Shown piece by piece: positions 25,730-35,075 of a stretch of 56,074 nucleotides of DNA. The notes under the pieces are model-generated. The model saw only the letters and a list, made by a program, of their open reading frames with translations. It did no database searches and was not told where the DNA came from. The position numbers were made by a program, and so were the translations under genes. The stretch spans positions 1 to 56,074 of the forward strand of contig JAQVXZ010000016.1 of assembly GCA_028708845.1 (NCBI GenBank), read 5' to 3'. This DNA comes from Bacteroidales bacterium. Its GTDB lineage: Bacteria > Bacteroidota > Bacteroidia > Bacteroidales > P3. Every line of letters starts with the position of its first letter. Position 1 is the stretch's first letter.

Positions 25730-27103
25730 TTATTTTGTTTGGTCTTGAACCATTTTTGTGAACTCTTCAACTGTTACTGACTTTTCTTCAACTTTAAGAT
25801 TGTCTCTTAGAGTTTTTGTTAGTTTTTGGTCGAAAAGATAATCGTATACTTGTTTGGTTTGGTCTTGATTTTTCATCATGTTTTCAGAAACGTTTTCCAT
25901 AGCATCAAGTCTTTGCTTTGTTTCTTCTTCGGTTTCATTTTCTCCCTCTGGGAAGTAGTTACCTAAAAGAGCTTCTTTGAAATATGTTTTAACTTCGTCT
26001 TTTGTTACTTCTAAATTGAACTTTTCTACTAGTTTAGTTTCAATTAACTGCCATTTCAAACTATCTCTATACATTTCGTATTCAGACTCTACTTGTTCCA
26101 TTGTTAGTTTTCCTTGGCTGTTTGAAACCAGCCAGCGTTTCATAAACTCATCTGGAAGTTCAAATGCACATCCTTTAACAATCTTTTGAGTTGCTTCATT
26201 GGTAAAGAAACGGTCTGATTCTCTTCTGTATGTTTCTGAAAGATCTTTTGTTGCTCTTTTGCGGAAGTCTTCAATGGTTTTAATTCCTTCTGCTTTATAT
26301 GCTTTTTCAAATAATTCTTCATTTAATTCGTGAAGAGCTATTCTATTAATTGATGAGATAAGGAATTTAAAATTAGGATTAAGATCTTTTGCGTCTTCTT
26401 TATCCATTTTAAGCATTGCTGCTCTGTCTGTTTCGTTAGGGAAAGCTTGTGAAAGATTAAAAACAACTTCAGCATCTTTTTCTTTACCAATAAACTGGCT
26501 TTGGATTTCTTTGTCAGCAATCATATTAACTGCCAAAGAAGTTGTAGACAATGCTCCATCTTCTTTAATGTTTCCGTCTTTATCAAGTTCTGAAAGTTCT
26601 CCATAAACTAAGTCGTTTTCTTCTACTTTTTCAGGAGAAGAAAATTGACCAAAACGTCTTTGAAGGTCTTCTATAAACTTATCTAACATATCATCAGATG
26701 GTACTATATTATAATAAGTTTCTTCTATCTTGTCTAAATTAAGTTCAAATTCAGGCTGAAGTGCTATATCGAAATAGAAAGTAAAATCTTTTTGAGCTTC
26801 CCAATCAATTTTAGTTTTCTCATCGTTAGCTAATGGATAGCCCATTATTTGTATCTTCTCATCATCTATGAATTTATACATTGCTTCTGACATTCCTTTT
26901 TCAATAATATCAGCTCTAAGAGGTATCTCATACATTTTCTTAATCATCCCCATTGGAACTTGTCCAGGACGGAATCCAGGAACATTTGCTTTACGACGGT
27001 GAGTCTTTAATTGCTCATTTAGCTTTTGAGCATAATCTTCTTCACTAATATTTATTGTTAAAACTGCTGTTAAATCTCCAGTATTTTCTTTAGTTACTTT
27101 CAT
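25730..27103 (-). CDS. tig: Trigger factor
   Basis: This 457-residue protein has an N-terminal ribosome-binding domain; the signature is KANVPGFRPGQVPMGMIKKMYG-like (KVPGFR motif at about 38-48). A peptidyl-prolyl isomerase-like middle (about 150-240) and a long helical C-terminal chaperone domain follow. The middle domain is shorter and diverged, as usual in Bacteroidota. It binds nascent chains at the ribosomal exit tunnel. A -7 element TAACTTTG (minus strand, 27152-27159) lies 49 bases upstream. era follows after nine bases. Confidence 0.92.
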   Translation of the reverse strand: MKVTKENTGDLTAVLTINISEEDYAQKLNEQLKTHRRKANVPGFRPGQVPMGMIKKMYEIPLRADIIEKGMSEAMYKFIDDEKIQIMGYPLANDEKTKIDWEAQKDFTFYFDIALQPEFELNLDKIEETYYNIVPSDDMLDKFIEDLQRRFGQFSSPEKVEENDLVYGELSELDKDGNIKEDGALSTTSLAVNMIADKEIQSQFIGKEKDAEVVFNLSQAFPNETDRAAMLKMDKEDAKDLNPNFKFLISSINRIALHELNEELFEKAYKAEGIKTIEDFRKRATKDLSETYRRESDRFFTNEATQKIVKGCAFELPDEFMKRWLVSNSQGKLTMEQVESEYEMYRDSLKWQLIETKLVEKFNLEVTKDEVKTYFKEALLGNYFPEGENETEEETKQRLDAMENVSENMMKNQDQTKQVYDYLFDQKLTKTLRDNLKVEEKSVTVEEFTKMVQDQTK

Positions 27104-27195
27104 ATAAAATATCTATTTTTCTATTTATTATTATTATTTTAAACGGGGGTGCAAAGTTACAATAATTTTCAGCATTATCTAATTTTCAATCTAAA

Positions 27196-28221
27196 TTAGA
27201 AGCCAATACCATAACTTTTTATCGTCATCTCAAAGGCTTCTGACCATTCGGTATATCCTTTTTTAATATGAAGTCGGCGAGAAGAAAAAATGCCTGTTCC
27301 ATTTTCGATATTGCTATATAAGGGTTTTTCGGTCAAAGATACTAATGGTGCATTATTATCAATGTATTCTTTTAAGCTCTCACCAGAGCCATAAACATAG
27401 ATCTCAAATGAGGGAGAATCATTCATAAATGAACGAGATGCATTTCCCCTCTCTGAAATTTTATTTTTAATTTGGAAAAGAACATCTGCTTCAAAAATCT
27501 TATATTCTAGTGTTTTATCTGTATCTGTAAATGGATTTATAATGGAATTAGAACTTATGTTAATATGAGAACGATTACCGTTTTCCATAAAATTAAATCT
27601 AATGGCTGGTTGGAAAGAACGTGCCATTTCACCTTTTATAGGAGAGGTAGCACTTACCCATTTACAAGTTAAGATATTTGCATTATAGGTTGCATTATAG
27701 TTAAAGCCAAAAATAGATCCAGAAGGACCTGTTACCTTATAGTCGGAAACAAGCCTAGTGTTGGCAGTAGTTATGTTTCCTGTTTTATGGTTTCTAACAA
27801 CAAGATAATAAGTAAAGTCAGCGTTTAGTTTTGTTTTCGTAAAATATATTGGAGCTGTTTCTGAATAGAACTCCCCCTCAGGCTTAGAATAGATTTCAGT
27901 ATAGTTGAAATGAATTGTTTGTTTTGCTTTCGTTGTATCCCATCCTGAGGTTTCCCAATCGTAGAAGCCATAAATACTAACCTCTATTTCATCTTGTTTG
28001 TAGTAAATTGAGTCTTTTTCTCTTGCAAATTGAATATAGTTACCGTCTCCTAAGAAACATTTCTGAACTCTAATAAAGTTTGTATCGGCATCTTGGTCTA
28101 AGACTCCATAGACTATTGTTGTTTCTTTCCAGTCTCCATTAGGGTTAAATTCAACCTCACAAGAAACAAAAACAATAAGACTTGCTATAAAAAGAATAAT
28201 GATAAGAAGCTTTGCTTTCAT
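27196..28221 (-). CDS. DUF4249-like lipoprotein
   Basis: This 341-residue protein starts MKAKLLIIILFIASLIVFVSC; cysteine 21 sits in the lipobox VSC and EVEFNPNGDW follows. The opening VYGVLDQDADTNFIRVQKCFLG and later VRNHKTG...TTANTRLV match the pattern of DUF4249 lipoproteins, which often lie beside TonB-dependent receptors; none is present here. The remainder is predicted all-beta. The role is unknown. Its promoter (28242-28272) faces away from the pyrK promoter in the 151-base divergent gap. Confidence 0.75.
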   Translation of the reverse strand: MKAKLLIIILFIASLIVFVSCEVEFNPNGDWKETTIVYGVLDQDADTNFIRVQKCFLGDGNYIQFAREKDSIYYKQDEIEVSIYGFYDWETSGWDTTKAKQTIHFNYTEIYSKPEGEFYSETAPIYFTKTKLNADFTYYLVVRNHKTGNITTANTRLVSDYKVTGPSGSIFGFNYNATYNANILTCKWVSATSPIKGEMARSFQPAIRFNFMENGNRSHINISSNSIINPFTDTDKTLEYKIFEADVLFQIKNKISERGNASRSFMNDSPSFEIYVYGSGESLKEYIDNNAPLVSLTEKPLYSNIENGTGIFSSRRLHIKKGYTEWSEAFEMTIKSYGIGF

Positions 28222-28241
28222 AGATTAAGCATTTAAAAGTG

Positions 28242-28272
28242 AACTGCAAAGGTATTAATTAATTTGTTTTCT
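28242..28272 (-). promoter_or_regulatory. Promoter of the DUF4249-like gene
   Basis: Minus strand: TTG (28270-28272), 20 bases, TACCTTTG (28242-28249). It is one base longer than the ideal spacing and lies 21 bases upstream of the ATG. Confidence 0.7.
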
Positions 28273-28283
28273 CGCAATATTAT

Positions 28284-28313
28284 TTGTTGAAGTTAATAAA
28301 AGCAGTAAATTTG
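28284..28313 (+). promoter_or_regulatory. Consensus promoter of pyrK-pyrD
   Basis: TTG (28284-28286), 19 bases, TAAATTTG (28306-28313) followed by C. It is back-to-back with the promoter of the DUF4249-like gene, only 11 bases apart. Confidence 0.8.
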
Positions 28314-28372
28314 CAATCGAATTAATTATAAGATAGCCCCTTATCCTTTTTAAATGATAATAAATAAAATCA

Positions 28373-29131
28373 ATGAGATATTGTAAAGACTTTATAGTCG
28401 TAGAAAATGAAACAATTACTTCAACCCTTTTTATATTAAAGCTTCAATATCCAGAAACTCTTCCTGAGATTAAGGCAGGGCAATTTGTTGAGATATTGGT
28501 TGAGGGGAATAAAGATGTTTTTCTTCGCCGCCCTATTTCAATTCACGATGTTGATATTGAAAAGAATCAAATTTCTCTTCTAATTCAAATTGTTGGGAAA
28601 GGAACAGACCAACTTTCAAACCTTAAGATAGGAGATACAGTAAATCTTATCTTCCCTTTGGGTAATGGATTTACAATTGTTGGCAACAGGGTTCTTCTTA
28701 TTGGAGGTGGCTGTGGTGCTGCTCCCCTACTTTATCTTGCAAGGGTTTTAAAACAAAGGCAAATCAAATCCGACATCCTAATTGGCTGCAAGGACGTTAA
28801 CCACTTGTTTAGCAAGAAAGAATACGAGTCTCTTTCCAATCTACATATTGCAACAGAAGATGGTTCTTGTGGACTTAAAGGACTTGTTACTTCTCATAAG
28901 ATTTTAGAAGAAGATTTTGATGCAATATATTGTTGTGGTCCTACCCCTATGATGAAGGCTATTTCAAAACATGCTAAGGAAAAGAACATCCCTTGTTATG
29001 TTTCACTTGAACATAAGATGGCTTGTGGATTTGGTGTTTGTTTATGCTGCGTTGTTGATACCAACTTAGGTAACAAAAGGACTTGCGTAACAGGACCTAT
29101 ATTTCTTTCAAGTGAATTAAAAGACTTTTAA
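28373..29131 (+). CDS. pyrK: Dihydroorotate dehydrogenase B, electron-transfer subunit
   Basis: This 252-residue subunit passes electrons from the PyrD flavin to NAD. Visible parts are the FAD-binding RRPISIHD, the NAD-domain LLIGGGCGAAPLLYLAR, and a C-terminal [2Fe-2S] cluster with ACGFGVCLCCVVDT and a later TCVTGPIF cysteine. It lies nine bases before pyrD, with a consensus promoter in front. The pair forms the class 1B enzyme of pyrimidine synthesis in the cytoplasm. Confidence 0.96.
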   Translation: MRYCKDFIVVENETITSTLFILKLQYPETLPEIKAGQFVEILVEGNKDVFLRRPISIHDVDIEKNQISLLIQIVGKGTDQLSNLKIGDTVNLIFPLGNGFTIVGNRVLLIGGGCGAAPLLYLARVLKQRQIKSDILIGCKDVNHLFSKKEYESLSNLHIATEDGSCGLKGLVTSHKILEEDFDAIYCCGPTPMMKAISKHAKEKNIPCYVSLEHKMACGFGVCLCCVVDTNLGNKRTCVTGPIFLSSELKDF

Positions 29132-29140
29132 GCTAAGACG

Positions 29141-30058
29141 ATGAATAATGCAGATAAGAGACTAGAGGTTACCATTAAAGATATGGTATTAAGAAATCCA
29201 GTAATGACCGCATCAGGAACATTTGGATATGGATACGATTTTGAAGACTTTATGAGTCTTGAATCTTTAGGAGGAATTGTTGTTAAGGCTACAACAGGAG
29301 GAAACAGAGAAGGAAATGCTTATCCAAGAATGGCTGAAACAAGCTCTGGTATGCTAAATGCTGTAGGTCTTCAAAACAAAGGGGTAGATTATTTCTGCAA
29401 TACTCTATATAATAAGATTAAGGATATTAATACAAATATGATTGTTAATGTTTCGGGTTCAAGTGTTGAAGAATATGTTGAAGTTGCTGAAAAGATTAAC
29501 GAGCTGAAAAACATCCCTGGAATTGAATTAAATATATCTTGTCCTAATGTTAAGCAAGGTGGAATGGCCTTCGGGACTGACCCTAAGATGGCAGCAGAAG
29601 TTGTTAAGGCTGTTAGAAAAGTATATAATAAAACCTTGATTGTAAAACTTAGTCCAAATGTTACAAGTATTGTTGAGATAGCTAAGTCAGCTGAAGGTGA
29701 GGGTGCAGATTCTCTATCTCTAATTAATACATTACTTGGAATGGCTGTTGATACAGAAAAACGTAAACCTCTACTTTCAACCGTAACAGGTGGTTTATCG
29801 GGACCTGCTATTAAACCAGTAGCTCTTCGCTGCGTTTGGCAAGTTGCAAAACAAACCAAATTACCACTTATAGGAATTGGCGGAATAATGAATGCAAGAG
29901 ATGCGATTGAATTTATTTTGGTAGGAGCAACTGCTATTGAGGTTGGAACTGCAAACTTTATTAATCCTGCTATTAGCCAAGAAATTGTTTATGGAATATC
30001 TCAGTACTTAGACCGCCATAATATCAAAAACATTGCGGATATTAGAGGAATAATCTAA
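29141..30058 (+). CDS. pyrD: Dihydroorotate dehydrogenase B, catalytic subunit
   Basis: This 305-residue TIM-barrel flavoprotein oxidises dihydroorotate to orotate. Motifs are [13 protein letters not shown] (19-31), [30 protein letters not shown], the SLINTLLGM segment and [11 protein letters not shown] near the FMN phosphate site. Pairing with pyrK and the presence of the ISCPN segment identify the NAD-dependent class 1B. The other pyrimidine genes are not in this window. Confidence 0.96.
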   Translation: MNNADKRLEVTIKDMVLRNPVMTASGTFGYGYDFEDFMSLESLGGIVVKATTGGNREGNAYPRMAETSSGMLNAVGLQNKGVDYFCNTLYNKIKDINTNMIVNVSGSSVEEYVEVAEKINELKNIPGIELNISCPNVKQGGMAFGTDPKMAAEVVKAVRKVYNKTLIVKLSPNVTSIVEIAKSAEGEGADSLSLINTLLGMAVDTEKRKPLLSTVTGGLSGPAIKPVALRCVWQVAKQTKLPLIGIGGIMNARDAIEFILVGATAIEVGTANFINPAISQEIVYGISQYLDRHNIKNIADIRGII

Positions 30059-30089
30059 GCTTTATCTAAAAGACAATCTATTTACTATC

Positions 30090-31361
30090 CTATTTAATTA
30101 AACCCTTAACTAAGGATGAAAATTCTTTTATATCTTGTTTTGATATTAAGAAATCAGAGAATCTAGTATTAGTCCATTTCTTGAAATAATAATATTCAAT
30201 GGAGAATGAAGTGCTATAAGATATTATTGTAGTAATTGCCGCACCCCATATTCCGTAGATTGGAATCAGCCAAAACCCAAAGACAGCTGTTGAAATCAGA
30301 CCTACTAAGGATGCAGATGTTGCAATTGTAAAGTTACCCTTTGAAGCAAAATGCTGAGTGAAAGTACTTGATATGCTTAATAATAAAATGCCGACTGAAA
30401 GGATTTGTATTACCTGCCTAATATCTGAAAACTCTTGTCCAAAAAGAAAAACATAAACCTCCTTTGGAAGAAAAGAGAAGAACGCCAGAGCGATAACTGT
30501 AAATATTATATTAACCTTTGTCATCAAGACTGAAATCCTCTTTGCATAAACCTCATCTTTTATATTTGATAGCTTAGAGTATTGAACCAGTGCAAGGCTT
30601 ATTCCAAACATCAAGACGGCCTCCGATATGCTTATCCCATTTGAAAAAACTCCTAATGCTTTGTTTCCACAATAAAAAGCTATTAAGTAGAAGGATAGTC
30701 TTGCATTCATTTGTTGAGAAATACTACCTAATTGCTTAATTGCACCTAAACGAAACAGTTTTTTCAGCATTTGTAAGAAGTCTTTTAGAAGAGGAAGCTT
30801 AAGATTTCTATACTCATCTCTTAGAAGGTAAAAACCAAAAAACAAACTTATTGAATAACCTATTAATAATGAAATAACATAGATATAGGAATTGTCAAAC
30901 CTATCGAATAAAAACAATGAAAACAAGAATAGTATAGATATAAGCTGTGATGATAGCTTAAGGTTATTTGCCTCTCTGACCTTTTCTTTTCCTATTAGGA
31001 TAAAAGTATTTACTTCTGTTAACGAGGCTAGAAATGATATTACAAAGAGTTCAAAAGGATAGAGAACTAAGAAATTAGGTAAGAAAACAAAGACTAAAAA
31101 CAAGGCTGATATAGATAGGATAATCCAAGTAATTGCAGGAAAGAAAAGATCGGAAAACTTATGTCTAGGAGTTAAATAAATCAGGGTGGAATTGCCAATA
31201 AGAGTTGCAAAAAGCATTAGGATAACAATATTGAAAAGGAATATAGACTGCTCTCCTTTTCCCTCTGCACCAATAGATTGACTTATTAGAATTATGGTAA
31301 GAAAGCCTATTATAGAAGAAACAATCTTTGTTAAAAATGTATGTAGTATTTTCTTTATCAA
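30090..31361 (-). CDS. Polysaccharide flippase-like membrane protein
   Basis: This 423-residue protein has about 12 hydrophobic segments spread over its whole length, with an N-terminal SSIIGFLTIILISQSIGAEGKGEQSIFLF that is typical of oligosaccharide flippases (MATE/MOP superfamily, RfbX-like). Such proteins move lipid-linked glycans across the inner membrane. No glycan-synthesis cluster surrounds it, so the substrate is unclear. It is convergent with pyrD (31-base gap). Confidence 0.85.
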   Translation of the reverse strand: MIKKILHTFLTKIVSSIIGFLTIILISQSIGAEGKGEQSIFLFNIVILMLFATLIGNSTLIYLTPRHKFSDLFFPAITWIILSISALFLVFVFLPNFLVLYPFELFVISFLASLTEVNTFILIGKEKVREANNLKLSSQLISILFLFSLFLFDRFDNSYIYVISLLIGYSISLFFGFYLLRDEYRNLKLPLLKDFLQMLKKLFRLGAIKQLGSISQQMNARLSFYLIAFYCGNKALGVFSNGISISEAVLMFGISLALVQYSKLSNIKDEVYAKRISVLMTKVNIIFTVIALAFFSFLPKEVYVFLFGQEFSDIRQVIQILSVGILLLSISSTFTQHFASKGNFTIATSASLVGLISTAVFGFWLIPIYGIWGAAITTIISYSTSFSIEYYYFKKWTNTRFSDFLISKQDIKEFSSLVKGLIK

Positions 31362-31426
31362 TTCTGTCTATTTTGCTGGCAAAGATATAGGTATATCTTC
31401 AATTATTAAAATTAATACAGAATATT

Positions 31427-31457
31427 TTGTTAGTAATGAAAAAACTATCTATCTTTG
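31427..31457 (+). promoter_or_regulatory. Promoter of tRNA-His
   Basis: TTG (31427-31429), 20 bases, TATCTTTG (31450-31457) followed by C; the tRNA begins 20 bases later. Confidence 0.8.
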
Positions 31458-31476
31458 CAAACCTAAATAATTACAT

Positions 31477-31551
31477 GGTATGCGTAGCTCAGTTGGTTAG
31501 AGTAGTGGATTGTGGTTCCATTGGTCGTGGGTTCGAATCCCATCGCGTACC
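31477..31551 (+). tRNA. tRNA-His (GTG)
   Basis: The acceptor stem GTATGCG pairs with CGCGTAC. The anticodon loop TTGTGGT carries GTG. The T-loop TTCGAAT is present. An extra G at 31477 faces discriminator C73, the G(-1) identity element of histidine tRNA. The CCA end is not encoded. It has its own promoter and terminator. Confidence 0.96.
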
Positions 31552-31570
31552 CTTAGAAAAGTTAATATCA

Positions 31571-31607
31571 AAAAAGAGATTTCGTATTTATATGAAATCT
31601 CTTTTTA
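31571..31607 (+). terminator. Intrinsic terminator of tRNA-His
   Basis: A 13-base perfect stem, AAAAAGAGATTTC (31571-31583) and GAAATCTCTTTTT (31594-31606), ends in a T run. Confidence 0.9.
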
Positions 31608-31630
31608 ATTTAATCCTTATTCTAGTTTTC

Positions 31631-31713
31631 TGAATCTTCGTTTTAATTTTCTAGATCTTCGTTTCACAGAATCCTTTCTTCGTTTCACGGAATTCTTTCT
31701 TCGTTTCATTTTA
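31631..31713. repeat. Phased array A6: four units, 21-base period
   Basis: CTTCGTTT recurs at 31636, 31657, 31678 and 31699, exactly 21 bases apart. Three of the four units read TCTTCGTTTCA. The first unit has TTTTA instead. The array fills the gap between the tRNA-His terminator and the 3' end of kdsD. A lone reversed copy of the core (GAAACGAAG) lies at 43711-43719. Confidence 0.9.
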
Positions 31714-31750
31714 CTATCTCAGCTTACAAGAGCGTAAATTTATTATCAAG

Positions 31751-32719
31751 CTAAATTATTCCTTCTCTTATTAGGTCGTGAAGATGAATAACGCCTACGT
31801 ATTTATTATTTTCATCAACAACAAGTAGCTGTGTGATATGATTATCTTTCATTAGGGTTAGGGCTTCAACTGCAAACTTATCCTTTGAAATCGTTTTAGG
31901 ATTTACTGTCATGATATCCTTAGCCTTTTGATTGTCTGAGGAAAGGCTTTTTGATAACATACGCCTAAGGTCTCCATCAGTTATTACTCCTTTTATCTCA
32001 TTGTTTTCAACAACCGCAACACAGCCTAAGCGTTTTGAAGTTATTTCAATAAGAGTTTGAGCAAGTGGGGTTTCAAGTTCAACTTCTGGCTTTTCGTTAT
32101 TTGGATATAGGTCTGATACTTTTAGATATAATCTCTTTCCTAAGGCTCCTCCTGGGTGATATTTTGCAAAGTCCTGTGCTGTGAATCCTCTACATTCCAA
32201 GAGACATACTGCTAGGGCATCTCCCATAACAAGTTGAGCTGTTGTTGAAGAAGTTGGTGCAAGATTATTTGGGCAAGCCTCTCTATCAACATATACATTA
32301 AGGAAGAAATCCGATTGAATTGCTAGCATTGATTGAGGTTCACCTGCAATTGCTATTAATTTGTTTCCTAAATTCTTTATAAGGGGAATCAATACTTTTA
32401 TTTCTGGAGTGTTACCACTTTTCGATATACATATTATTACATCATCTGGCTGTATTATTCCTAAATCTCCATGAATAGCATCAGCAGCATGCATAAATAT
32501 TGAAGGAGTGCCAGTGGAATTAAAGGTTGATACTATTTTCGTTGCTATGTTTGCGCTCTTGCCAATTCCAGTTACTATCACTCTGCCTTTACTATTGAAA
32601 ATTAGCTCAACAGCCTTAACAAAGTCGTCATTGATGTTATTCATTAATTTCTCTATCGCTAAAGACTCCTTCTCAATTGTCTGAATTGCAATGCTTTTAA
32701 TATCTAGTGCTGTTTTCAC
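31751..32719 (-). CDS. kdsD: Arabinose-5-phosphate isomerase, KdsD/KpsF family
   Basis: This 322-residue enzyme makes arabinose 5-phosphate from ribulose 5-phosphate for the Kdo part of LPS. A SIS domain (VIVTGIGKSANIATKIVSTFNSTG, AADAIHGDLG, ICISKSGNTPEI) is followed by two CBS domains (about 205-320). I start it at the GTG at 32719 (VKTALDIKSIAIQTIE), which matches family N-termini. A longer in-frame reading to 32962 would add hydrophobic junk and run into recQ on the opposite strand. The leader contains a hairpin (32754-32806). Confidence 0.92.
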   Translation of the reverse strand: MKTALDIKSIAIQTIEKESLAIEKLMNNINDDFVKAVELIFNSKGRVIVTGIGKSANIATKIVSTFNSTGTPSIFMHAADAIHGDLGIIQPDDVIICISKSGNTPEIKVLIPLIKNLGNKLIAIAGEPQSMLAIQSDFFLNVYVDREACPNNLAPTSSTTAQLVMGDALAVCLLECRGFTAQDFAKYHPGGALGKRLYLKVSDLYPNNEKPEVELETPLAQTLIEITSKRLGCVAVVENNEIKGVITDGDLRRMLSKSLSSDNQKAKDIMTVNPKTISKDKFAVEALTLMKDNHITQLLVVDENNKYVGVIHLHDLIREGII

Positions 32720-32753
32720 GTTCAAAAAAGTTATGTATATTTTGGTATTGTAT

Positions 32754-32806
32754 CGAAAAAAGCAGTAATTTAGCATAATTAATATATAATACTGCTTCTT
32801 TTTTCG
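32754..32806. promoter_or_regulatory. Inverted repeat in the kdsD-recQ divergent region
   Basis: CGAAAAAAGCAGTA (32754-32767) pairs with TACTGC(TTC)TTTTTTCG (32790-32806) with a three-base bulge. In the kdsD transcript this would be a leader hairpin between the -7 element and the GTG start. It could also be an operator-like site for the divergent pair. Confidence 0.55.
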
Positions 32807-32812
32807 TAGCGA

Positions 32813-32833
32813 CAAAAGTACATAATATATTTG
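32813..32833. promoter_or_regulatory. Divergent -7 elements of kdsD and recQ
   Basis: Minus-strand TACTTTTG (32813-32820) faces kdsD and plus-strand TATATTTG (32826-32833) faces recQ, five bases apart. Neither has a TTG at 19 bases, so these are partial promoter matches. Confidence 0.5.
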
Positions 32834-32858
32834 ATAATAGAAAAACGAAAGAAACAAA

Positions 32859-35072
32859 ATGGCCCAAAAGCAAATAAAAACAACTGATGTTAACTTACAT
32901 AGCGAACTTAAAAGAATATTCGGTTTTAATAAATTTAAAGGTAGACAGGAAGAGGTAATCAAAAGCTTACTTGCCGGAAATGATACCTTTGTAATTATGC
33001 CTACAGGTGGAGGAAAGTCTTTATGCTATCAACTACCTGCATTAATTCTCCCAGGTTGCGCAATCATTGTATCTCCTTTGATTTCTTTAATGAAAAACCA
33101 AGTTGACGCCATTCGTGGATTCGGCTCCATGCGTGGAGTTGCTCACTTTCTAAACTCTTCACTTTCTAAAATGGAAGTAAAAGAGGTAAAGGATGATTTG
33201 ACAAGTGGGGTAACCAAACTATTATACGTAGCACCTGAAAGCTTAAATAAAGAAGAAAATGCTGATTTCCTTCGTGATATAGATATTTCCTTTTACGCAA
33301 TTGATGAGGCTCATTGTATTTCTGAATGGGGACACGATTTCCGTCCTGAATATAGGAGAATGAAGCCTATTATTGATGCAATTGGTCAGAATGTTCCAAT
33401 TATTGCATTAACTGCTACTGCAACACCAAAGGTTCAACAAGATATTATGAAAAACTTGGAGATAAATGACGCCAATGTATTTATCTCTTCTTTCAACCGT
33501 CCAAACCTCTACTATGAAATACGCCCTAAGCCTAGGAAGGATGTGGATATGAATAGGGAGATAATCCGTTTCATTAAGGAGAATGATGGAAAATCAGGAA
33601 TTATATATTGTTTAAGCAGAAAGAAGGTTGAGGAGCTTGCCGAGACATTAATACTAAACGGAATTAAAGCTCTTCCATACCATGCCGGACTTGATGCTGC
33701 AACAAGAGCAGAGAACCAAGATAAATTTATCATGGAGAAGTCGGATGTGATAGTTGCTACAATCGCATTTGGAATGGGAATAGATAAGCCTGATGTTAGG
33801 TTTGTTATTCACTATGATATGCCTAAGAGCTTGGAGGGATACTACCAAGAAACAGGTCGTTCTGGAAGGGATGACGGAGAAGGCCAATGTATTGCTTTCT
33901 ACTCAGAACAAGATATTATTAAGTTTGAAAAGTTTTTAAACGATAAGCCAGTTGCAGAAAGGGAAGTTGCACTTCAATTAATGGATGAAACCATTTCTTA
34001 TGCTGAAAGCTCTGTATGCAGAAGAATTAATTTACTGCATTATTTTGGAGAAGATTATGGACAAGACAATTGTGGGTCTTGCGATAATTGTTTGAATCCA
34101 AAACCAAAGACAGATGCAACAGAAGATATTGAAATAGTCCTTGAAACTGTTGTAGATGTTAAAGAGATACTTAAAGCAATTGATATAGCTAATATTATTG
34201 TTGGTATTAGCAATGCACAAACAAAATCTTTTAAGAACATTCCTAATTGGGGTATTGGTCAGGAAAAGAAATTCCTTTATTGGAAGGCTGTTATTCGCCA
34301 AGCATTAATTGAAGGGTTATTATTAAAAGAAATAGAAAACTACGGTATAATTAAGATTACTCAAGAGGGATACCGTTTCCTAAAGAAATCTTATACTATT
34401 CTTGTATCAGAGGATCATGATTTTGAAAGCGATTACGAAGATCTTGATGCTACAATAATTTCAAGTTCAGATGGAGGAGGTGTGGACAAAGTTTTGTTTA
34501 GCATCCTTAAAGACTTACGCAAGAAAATAGCTACCAAAGAAAATCTACCACCATACGTGATTTTTGAGGATAGATCCTTAGAAGATATGACTATTCAATA
34601 TCCTATTAATATGGATGAGATGCGTCAAATTATTGGTGTTGGAGCAAGTAAGGCTCAGAAATATGGCGAACCATTCCTTGATGTTGTTAGGAAGCATGTT
34701 GAAGAAAATGAGATTGAGCGTCCTCAAGATCTAATTGTAAAAAGTGTTATTAATAAGTCAGGCTTAAAGGTATATATTATTAAAAGTATTGATAAGAAAC
34801 TACCACTAGAAGATATTGCTCAAGCCAAAAACCTTGAAATGAATGCGCTTCTAACAGAAATTGATAGTATAATTGCTTCAGGAACAAAGCTTAATATTCA
34901 ATATTGTATTGATGAGATGGTTGATCCATACCATCAAGAAGAAATACTAGACCTATTAAGAGAGTCGGAATATGATAATATTCATGAAATCCTTGAGGAA
35001 CTTGGAGAAGATGAATATACCGAAGAAGAAGTTAGATTAATGAGAATTGTATTTTTATCAAAATTCGGGTAA
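32859..35072 (+). CDS. recQ: ATP-dependent DNA helicase RecQ
   Basis: This 737-residue protein unwinds DNA 3' to 5' in recombination and fork repair. The helicase core has PTGGGKSLCYQLPA (Walker A, about 50), AIDEAHCISEWGHDFRPEYR (DEAH) and YYQETGRSGRDDGEG (motif VI). The RecQ-C-terminal zinc site is CRRINLLHYFGE...CGSCDNC. An HRDC domain follows (LPPYVIFEDRSLEDM, about 565). An extra tail of about 100 residues is common in Bacteroidota RecQ. aroB starts three bases after the stop. Confidence 0.96.
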   Translation: MAQKQIKTTDVNLHSELKRIFGFNKFKGRQEEVIKSLLAGNDTFVIMPTGGGKSLCYQLPALILPGCAIIVSPLISLMKNQVDAIRGFGSMRGVAHFLNSSLSKMEVKEVKDDLTSGVTKLLYVAPESLNKEENADFLRDIDISFYAIDEAHCISEWGHDFRPEYRRMKPIIDAIGQNVPIIALTATATPKVQQDIMKNLEINDANVFISSFNRPNLYYEIRPKPRKDVDMNREIIRFIKENDGKSGIIYCLSRKKVEELAETLILNGIKALPYHAGLDAATRAENQDKFIMEKSDVIVATIAFGMGIDKPDVRFVIHYDMPKSLEGYYQETGRSGRDDGEGQCIAFYSEQDIIKFEKFLNDKPVAEREVALQLMDETISYAESSVCRRINLLHYFGEDYGQDNCGSCDNCLNPKPKTDATEDIEIVLETVVDVKEILKAIDIANIIVGISNAQTKSFKNIPNWGIGQEKKFLYWKAVIRQALIEGLLLKEIENYGIIKITQEGYRFLKKSYTILVSEDHDFESDYEDLDATIISSSDGGGVDKVLFSILKDLRKKIATKENLPPYVIFEDRSLEDMTIQYPINMDEMRQIIGVGASKAQKYGEPFLDVVRKHVEENEIERPQDLIVKSVINKSGLKVYIIKSIDKKLPLEDIAQAKNLEMNALLTEIDSIIASGTKLNIQYCIDEMVDPYHQEEILDLLRESEYDNIHEILEELGEDEYTEEEVRLMRIVFLSKFG

Positions 35073-35075
35073 TAT

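Noticed and set aside
31427-31633. 68-codon gene over the tRNA-His locus
   Set aside because: It crosses the promoter, the tRNA and the terminator; not a protein gene.
32720-32962. N-terminal extension of kdsD
   Set aside because: It adds an atypical hydrophobic stretch, overlaps recQ on the other strand and is absent from the family; the GTG at 32719 fits better.
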